Part shown: piece after piece, positions 60,107 through 64,000 of the stretch | How positions within the stretch are numbered: position 1 is the stretch's first letter | How the letters are laid out: each line of letters starts with the position of its first letter | Assembly: GCF_004336745.1 (NCBI RefSeq) | Contig: NZ_SJXD01000011.1 | Coordinates: 1,240,001-1,304,000 of the forward strand | DNA length: 64,000 nt | Reading direction: 5' to 3' | Source of the DNA: Roseococcus sp. SYP-B2431 | Lineage (GTDB): Bacteria > Pseudomonadota > Alphaproteobacteria > Acetobacterales > Acetobacteraceae | The notes under the pieces: model-generated | What the model was told of the DNA's origin: nothing | What the model saw: only the letters and a program-made list of their open reading frames with translations | The model's database searches: none | Made by a program: the position numbers and the translations under genes

Positions 60107-61759
60107 CTAGTAGCCCATCGCGCAGCCATCCTTGCGCGGATCGCTGCCGCCGACCAGCACGCCGCGCGAGTGGTCGATGTAGATCGCCTGCCCGCCGCCA
60201 TGCGGCTTCGCGATGGTCGTGCAGCTGTGGCCCAGCGCGTCGAGCTTCGCCACGACCTCCTTCGGCACGCTCGTCTCGACCTGCACCTTCCCGTCCTCGG
60301 GGAAGACGCGCGGCGCGTCGAGCGCCGCCTGCGGGTCCATGCCGTATTCGAACATGTTGGACAGCAGCAGCGACTGGCCCATCGGCTGGAAGTGGCCGCC
60401 CATGACGCCAAAGGGCATGACCGCCTTGCCGTCCTTCATCGCCATGCCGGGGATGATGGTGTGCATCGGCCGCTTGCCCGGCGCGATGCAATTGGGATGC
60501 CCTTCCTGAAGGCGGAAGCCGAAGCCGCGATTCTGCAGCATCACGCCCGAGCCCTCGGCGAGGATGCCCGAGCCGTAGCTCTTGAAGAGCGAGTTGATGA
60601 AGGAGCAGGCGTTGCCGTCCTCGTCCACCACGCAGAGATAGACGGTGTCCCGGTGCTTGGGCAGGAGCGTGTCGGGCGCCGGCGGCACCACCATGGCATG
60701 CGAATCCGTGATCTGCTTCGCCATGCCGTGCAGATACCCGTCCGAGAGCAGCGTCTCGGTCGGCACCTCCACCACCGACGGGTCGGCGATGAAGGCGTCG
60801 CGGTCGCGATAGGCGAGGCGGGCGGCCTCGATGTGGCGATGGAAGCGCTCGGCCGAGATGGGTTGGCCCGGCACCTGGAAAGTCTCGAGCATGCCGAGCA
60901 TCATGAGCGTCACGATGCCCGAGCCGTTCGGCGGGCATTCGTAGATCTCCATGTCGCGCCAGGCGCGCTTGATCGGCTCGACGAACTCCGCCCCGCGCAG
61001 GGCGTTGGCGAAATCCTCCTCGGTGTGCACGCCGCCGAGCGCGCGCAGGTGCTTCACGATATCGGCCGCGACCTCGCCCTCGTAGAAGCCGCGGGCGCCC
61101 TGCGCCGCGATCTTGCGCAGCGTGGCGCCCAGCGCGGGGAAGCGCATGATGTCGCCGACCTGCGGGGCCTGGCCGTTCTTCAGGTAGTGGCGCGCGGCCG
61201 CCTCGTTGGACGCGAGCTTGGAGGCGGCATCGGCCCAGTCCAGCGCCACGCGCGGCGACACGGGGAAGCCCTCCTCGGCGCATTTGATGGCGGGCTGCAG
61301 CAGCGCATCGAGGCCCTTACGCCCATGGGCGGCATTCAGCGCCTCCCAGGCCGAGATGGCGCCGGGGATGGTGACGACATGCGCGCTGGTATCGACCAGC
61401 TGGGTCACGCCCAGCGAGCGCAGCTTCTCGGACGTCGAGGCCGCGGCGGCGCGGCCCGAGCCGTTCATCGCATAGACCTTGCCGCTGCCGGCGGGGACGT
61501 AGAGGCAGAAGCAGTCGCCGCCGATGCCGGTGCTCTGCGGCTCGATCACGCCGAGCACCGCGACCGCGGCGATGGCGGCGTCCATGGCATTGCCGCCCGA
61601 GCGCAGGATGTCGAGCGCGGTCAGCGTCGCCGCCGGCATGGAGGTCGCCGCCATGCCGCGCATGGAGACGGCGGGGCTGCGGCCGGGCGCGTGGAAATCG
61701 CGGTAGCCGTGGTCCTGGAGGAAAGCCGGGCGGCTCGCCAGGGACGGAATGACATTCAT
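60107..61759 (-). CDS. ggt: gamma-glutamyltransferase family protein
   Basis: A 550-residue Ntn hydrolase of the gamma-glutamyltranspeptidase family. The self-cleavage/nucleophile threonine is expected in KHRDTVYLCVVDEDGNACSF (about 365). Other marks are GGNAMDAAIAAVAVLGVIEP, TGIGGDCFCLY near the start and PNGSGIVTLMMLGMLE. The N-terminus shows no obvious signal peptide, so it may be cytoplasmic and act in glutathione or gamma-glutamyl compound turnover. ATG at 61759. Confidence 0.93.
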   Translation of the reverse strand: MNVIPSLASRPAFLQDHGYRDFHAPGRSPAVSMRGMAATSMPAATLTALDILRSGGNAMDAAIAAVAVLGVIEPQSTGIGGDCFCLYVPAGSGKVYAMNGSGRAAAASTSEKLRSLGVTQLVDTSAHVVTIPGAISAWEALNAAHGRKGLDALLQPAIKCAEEGFPVSPRVALDWADAASKLASNEAAARHYLKNGQAPQVGDIMRFPALGATLRKIAAQGARGFYEGEVAADIVKHLRALGGVHTEEDFANALRGAEFVEPIKRAWRDMEIYECPPNGSGIVTLMMLGMLETFQVPGQPISAERFHRHIEAARLAYRDRDAFIADPSVVEVPTETLLSDGYLHGMAKQITDSHAMVVPPAPDTLLPKHRDTVYLCVVDEDGNACSFINSLFKSYGSGILAEGSGVMLQNRGFGFRLQEGHPNCIAPGKRPMHTIIPGMAMKDGKAVMPFGVMGGHFQPMGQSLLLSNMFEYGMDPQAALDAPRVFPEDGKVQVETSVPKEVVAKLDALGHSCTTIAKPHGGGQAIYIDHSRGVLVGGSDPRKDGCAMGY

Positions 61760-61902
61760 GTTAAGGACTCCCGCTATGGCTCTGGCGAGCCGGGAGAATA
61801 GCCCAGAATGCCGGCCCGGCAATCTCGGGAGATTTCGAGGGCAGGCCGCCCTCCTCGCGAAGGGCGTGGCGCGGCCGGGCCGCTTCGGCTAAGCCCGGAG
61901 AC

Positions 61903-62244
61903 ATGGCGGACACCATCACCTTCGAGGATTTCGAGCGGGCGGAAATCCGGGTCGGCACCATCGTCGACGCGAAGCCCTTTCCCGAGGCCCGCAAGCCGGC
62001 CATCCAGCTCTGGGTGGATTTCGGCGCGCCTCTGGGCGTCAGGAAGAGCTCCGCGCAGCTGACCGCGCATTACACGCCGGACAGGCTGATCGGTCGCCAG
62101 GTCGTGGCGGTGACGAACTTCCCGCCCCGCCAGATCGGCCCCTTCCTCAGCGAGGTCCTGGTGCTCGGCGTGCCGGACGAGAACGGCGCCGTGGTCCTGC
62201 TCCGGCCCGACTTCGCGGTCCCTGACGGCGGCCGGATGTTCTGA
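61903..62244 (+). CDS. csaA: tRNA-binding protein, CsaA-like
   Basis: A 113-residue OB-fold protein of the CsaA/EMAP-II type, which binds tRNA and was described as a secretion-linked chaperone. The typical [40 protein letters not shown] and [20 protein letters not shown] are present. ATG at 61903. The stop overlaps the next gene (gpt) by one base (TGATG), so the two are translated together. Confidence 0.94.
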   Translation: MADTITFEDFERAEIRVGTIVDAKPFPEARKPAIQLWVDFGAPLGVRKSSAQLTAHYTPDRLIGRQVVAVTNFPPRQIGPFLSEVLVLGVPDENGAVVLLRPDFAVPDGGRMF

Positions 62245-62753
62245 TGCCTCCTGTGCAGACACAGGCTGTCCTGACATCAGCGCCGCGCTATTTCACCGTC
62301 ACCTGGGACCAGCTGCATCGCGACAGCAAGGCGCTTGCCTGGCGGCTGCTGGAGCGCGGGCCCTGGCTGGGCGTGGTGGCCATCACCCGGGGCGGGCTGA
62401 TCCCGGCCGCCATCGTCGCCCGCGAGCTGGACTGCCGGGTGATCGAGACGGTCAGCGTCGTCACCTATGACGAGGAGGAGCGCGGCGAGCCGCAGATGGT
62501 CAAGCCGCCCACGGCCGCCGGCGACGGCTCCGGCTGGCTGCTGGTCGACGATCTCGTCGACACCGGCACCACCGCGCGGCTGGTGCGCCAGACCCTGCCC
62601 GGCGCGCATTTCGCGACGATCTATGCCAAGCCTGCCGGCAAGCCCCTGGTCGACACCTTCGTGACGGAGGTCAGCCAGGACACCTGGATCCTCTTCCCCT
62701 GGGACACCGAGGCGCAGTTCGTCGCCCCCATCGCGAAGTCCGCGCCGCGCTAG
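62244..62753 (+). CDS. gpt: xanthine-guanine phosphoribosyltransferase
   Basis: A 169-residue purine salvage enzyme. The PRPP loop is [17 protein letters not shown], and the N-terminal [20 protein letters not shown] fits Gpt, as does the late [20 protein letters not shown]. It converts guanine and xanthine (and hypoxanthine) to nucleotides. ATG at 62244 overlaps the csaA stop by one base. Confidence 0.93.
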   Translation: MPPVQTQAVLTSAPRYFTVTWDQLHRDSKALAWRLLERGPWLGVVAITRGGLIPAAIVARELDCRVIETVSVVTYDEEERGEPQMVKPPTAAGDGSGWLLVDDLVDTGTTARLVRQTLPGAHFATIYAKPAGKPLVDTFVTEVSQDTWILFPWDTEAQFVAPIAKSAPR

Positions 62754-62838
62754 CGACACATGCGACAAACCTCCGGTTGTGGTCGGGCCTCGGCGTCTTT
62801 ATCGCGCGGCCTCGCCATCCCCTACCGGAGACCTCGCC

Positions 62839-63270
62839 ATGAGCGCCGCCACCTCCCTCCCCGCAGCGACCCGCGGACCCGTCGCCCTGCTGCTCGAATC
62901 CGCCGCCTTCCGCGTCGCCGCGCGCGTACTGCTGACCCTGCCCTTCTGGATGAGCGGCTTCGCCAAGCTCGCCGATTTCGGCTTCGCCACCCGCGAGATG
63001 GCGATGTTCGGCCTGAATCCCCCGGCGGCCTTCGCGATCGCGACCATTATCACGCAGCTCACCGGCTCGGCGCTGGTGATCTCGGGTCGCCACGCCTGGC
63101 TCGGCGCCGGCGCGCTGGGCATCTTCACCGCGCTGACCATCCCCATCGCGCACAACTTCTGGGCGCTTGAGGGCGAGCGGGCGATGATGGAGATGTTCTT
63201 TGCCGTGGAGCACATCTCCGTCATCGGCGGGCTGATGCTGGCGGCGATCCTCTGCCACCGGCGGGGCTGA
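62839..63270 (+). CDS. DoxX family membrane protein
   Basis: A 143-residue protein with about four helices. The DoxX pattern is RVLLTLPFWMSGFAKLADFG, then AFAIATIITQLTGSALVISG and EMFFAVEHISVIGGLMLAAI. DoxX-type proteins are linked to redox or thiosulfate/quinone chemistry in various bacteria; no specific role is shown. ATG at 62839 is preceded by CCGGAGACC. Confidence 0.88.
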   Translation: MSAATSLPAATRGPVALLLESAAFRVAARVLLTLPFWMSGFAKLADFGFATREMAMFGLNPPAAFAIATIITQLTGSALVISGRHAWLGAGALGIFTALTIPIAHNFWALEGERAMMEMFFAVEHISVIGGLMLAAILCHRRG

Positions 63271-63328
63271 GCAGGCCTCAAACGCCGGGCTGCTTCGTTC
63301 ACGGCCCAGCGCCGCGAGGCATGCGGGA

Positions 63329-64000
63329 TCAGGGCGCCGTCGCCGGCTCCTCGCGCGACACCAGGATCTTGTCCACGCGGCGCCCGTCCATGTCCACGAT
63401 CTCGAAGCGCCAGCCGGAATGCACGATCCGGTCGCCCTCCCGCGGCACCCGCTCCAGCAGCGCCAGCATCAGCCCCGCGACCGTGTGGTAGGCGCTGGAC
63501 TGCGGCGGCGGCTCGAAGCCCAGGAGCCGCTCGTTCAGCTCGTCCAGCGCCATCATGCCGTCCAGCAGCATGGAGCCGTCGAAGCGCTCCACCATCGAGG
63601 GCTTCTCCGACTGGGGCGCGGGGCCGAGCTCGCCCACGATCGCCTCCAGCAGGTCGGAGGCGGTCACCACGCCCTCGAAGCTGCCGTACTCGTCGAGCAC
63701 CAGCGCGAGGCCCAGCGGGTCCGCCCGCAGCCGCTCCAACGCGGCCAGCGCCGAAAGCCCGTCCGGCATGGCGATGGGCTGGCGCAGCACGCGCGAGAGG
63801 TCGAGCGGCGCGCCCTCCAGCATCTGGTCCAGCAGGTCCTTGGCGACGACGACGCCGAGAACGTTGTCGACCCGCCCGTCCGAGACGATGAAGCGCGTGA
63901 CCGATTCGGCGCGCAGCGCGGCGGCGATGTCCTGCGGCCTGGCATTGCCGTCGAGCCAGGCGACCTCCGGCCGCGGCGTCATCAGCGCGCGCACGGGCCG
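63329..64000 (-). CDS. CBS-CorC/HlyC domain protein, start missing
   Basis: The C-terminal 223 residues of a TlyC/CorC-type protein; the start lies beyond the window. A pair of CBS domains (VRALMTPRPEVAWLDGN, DNVLGVVVAKDLL and GSFEGVVTASDLLEAIVGEL) is followed by a CorC_HlyC domain (YHTVAGLMLALLERVPREGD and DIVDMDGRRVDKILVS-like end). The family takes part in Mg/Co homeostasis, or is membrane-anchored if a DUF21 domain lies upstream. Confidence 0.9.
   Translation of the reverse strand, partial: RPVRALMTPRPEVAWLDGNARPQDIAAALRAESVTRFIVSDGRVDNVLGVVVAKDLLDQMLEGAPLDLSRVLRQPIAMPDGLSALAALERLRADPLGLALVLDEYGSFEGVVTASDLLEAIVGELGPAPQSEKPSMVERFDGSMLLDGMMALDELNERLLGFEPPPQSSAYHTVAGLMLALLERVPREGDRIVHSGWRFEIVDMDGRRVDKILVSREEPATAP

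Overview
The window is a high-GC (about 70% by eye) chromosomal segment. Its gene content suggests an alphaproteobacterium, most likely an Acetobacteraceae/Roseomonas-type Rhodospirillales. The reasons are a Bug-type tricarboxylate receptor, a type III CoA-transferase, the succinylase DapD/DapE lysine branch, a LpxR-like outer-membrane protein and a Fur/Irr-like operator. This assignment is inference from gene style; no rRNA is present. No phage, insertion sequence, integrase or CRISPR array is visible.

Layout. 1-7456 (minus) is one tightly overlapping operon for a CDP-activated deoxysugar and its lipid-linked transfer: rfbF, rfbG, a split transketolase, an SDR epimerase, GtrA, two methyltransferases, a GT2 glycosyltransferase and the start of a membrane protein. 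7768-7842 is tRNA-Thr(GGT). 7963-9842 holds efp, suhB and an OmpA-like protein. 10371-13670 holds a Bug receptor, a LysR regulator and an acyl-CoA dehydrogenase. 13776-17078 holds a DUF305 protein, a RidA protein, a CaiB-type CoA-transferase and an extensin-like protein. 17056-19125 has two tandem GGDEF cyclases and a decayed Bug gene. 19212-25955 holds pdxY, a MarR/MFS pair, a YeiH-type permease, an unknown secreted protein, a luciferase-like oxidoreductase, an acetyltransferase and upp.

25952-29048 encodes a MotA-like/OmpA-like pair with a very long coiled coil. 29104-33516 is a disturbed region: a repetitive Tat-type exported protein with a likely frameshift, a DUF4410 lipoprotein, fused relics of an RND efflux system, and a short AT-rich island. 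33517-35500 has an oligopeptide-binding protein and a C-terminal relic of a second copy. 35537-38640 is housekeeping: a small membrane protein, Hsp20, def, fmt, truA. 38642-44939 (minus) holds a membrane protein, dapE, dapD, an SH3 lipoprotein, an acetolactate-synthase-like enzyme and a DapA-family enzyme, with two clear hairpins and a dispersed palindromic repeat.

45248-49713 (plus) is an iron/flavin-type operon (PepSY protein, DUF2271, DUF4198, ApbE flavin transferase, membrane-anchored diflavin reductase) behind a perfect 7-3-7 palindrome resembling a Fur/Irr box. 49692-64000 holds an MFS transporter, a YciI-like protein, LpxR-like protein, two Opp/Dpp ATPases without permeases, a Na/Pi cotransporter, a stand-alone RAM-domain protein, a small lipoprotein flanked by diverged repeats, an amidase, two small proteins, ggt, csaA, gpt, DoxX and a CBS/CorC protein cut by the window end.

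The most distinctive parts are the split-transketolase CDP-sugar cassette, the Fur-box diflavin operon, a GGDEF gene that seems to start at ATC, and several gene relics that record past deletions.
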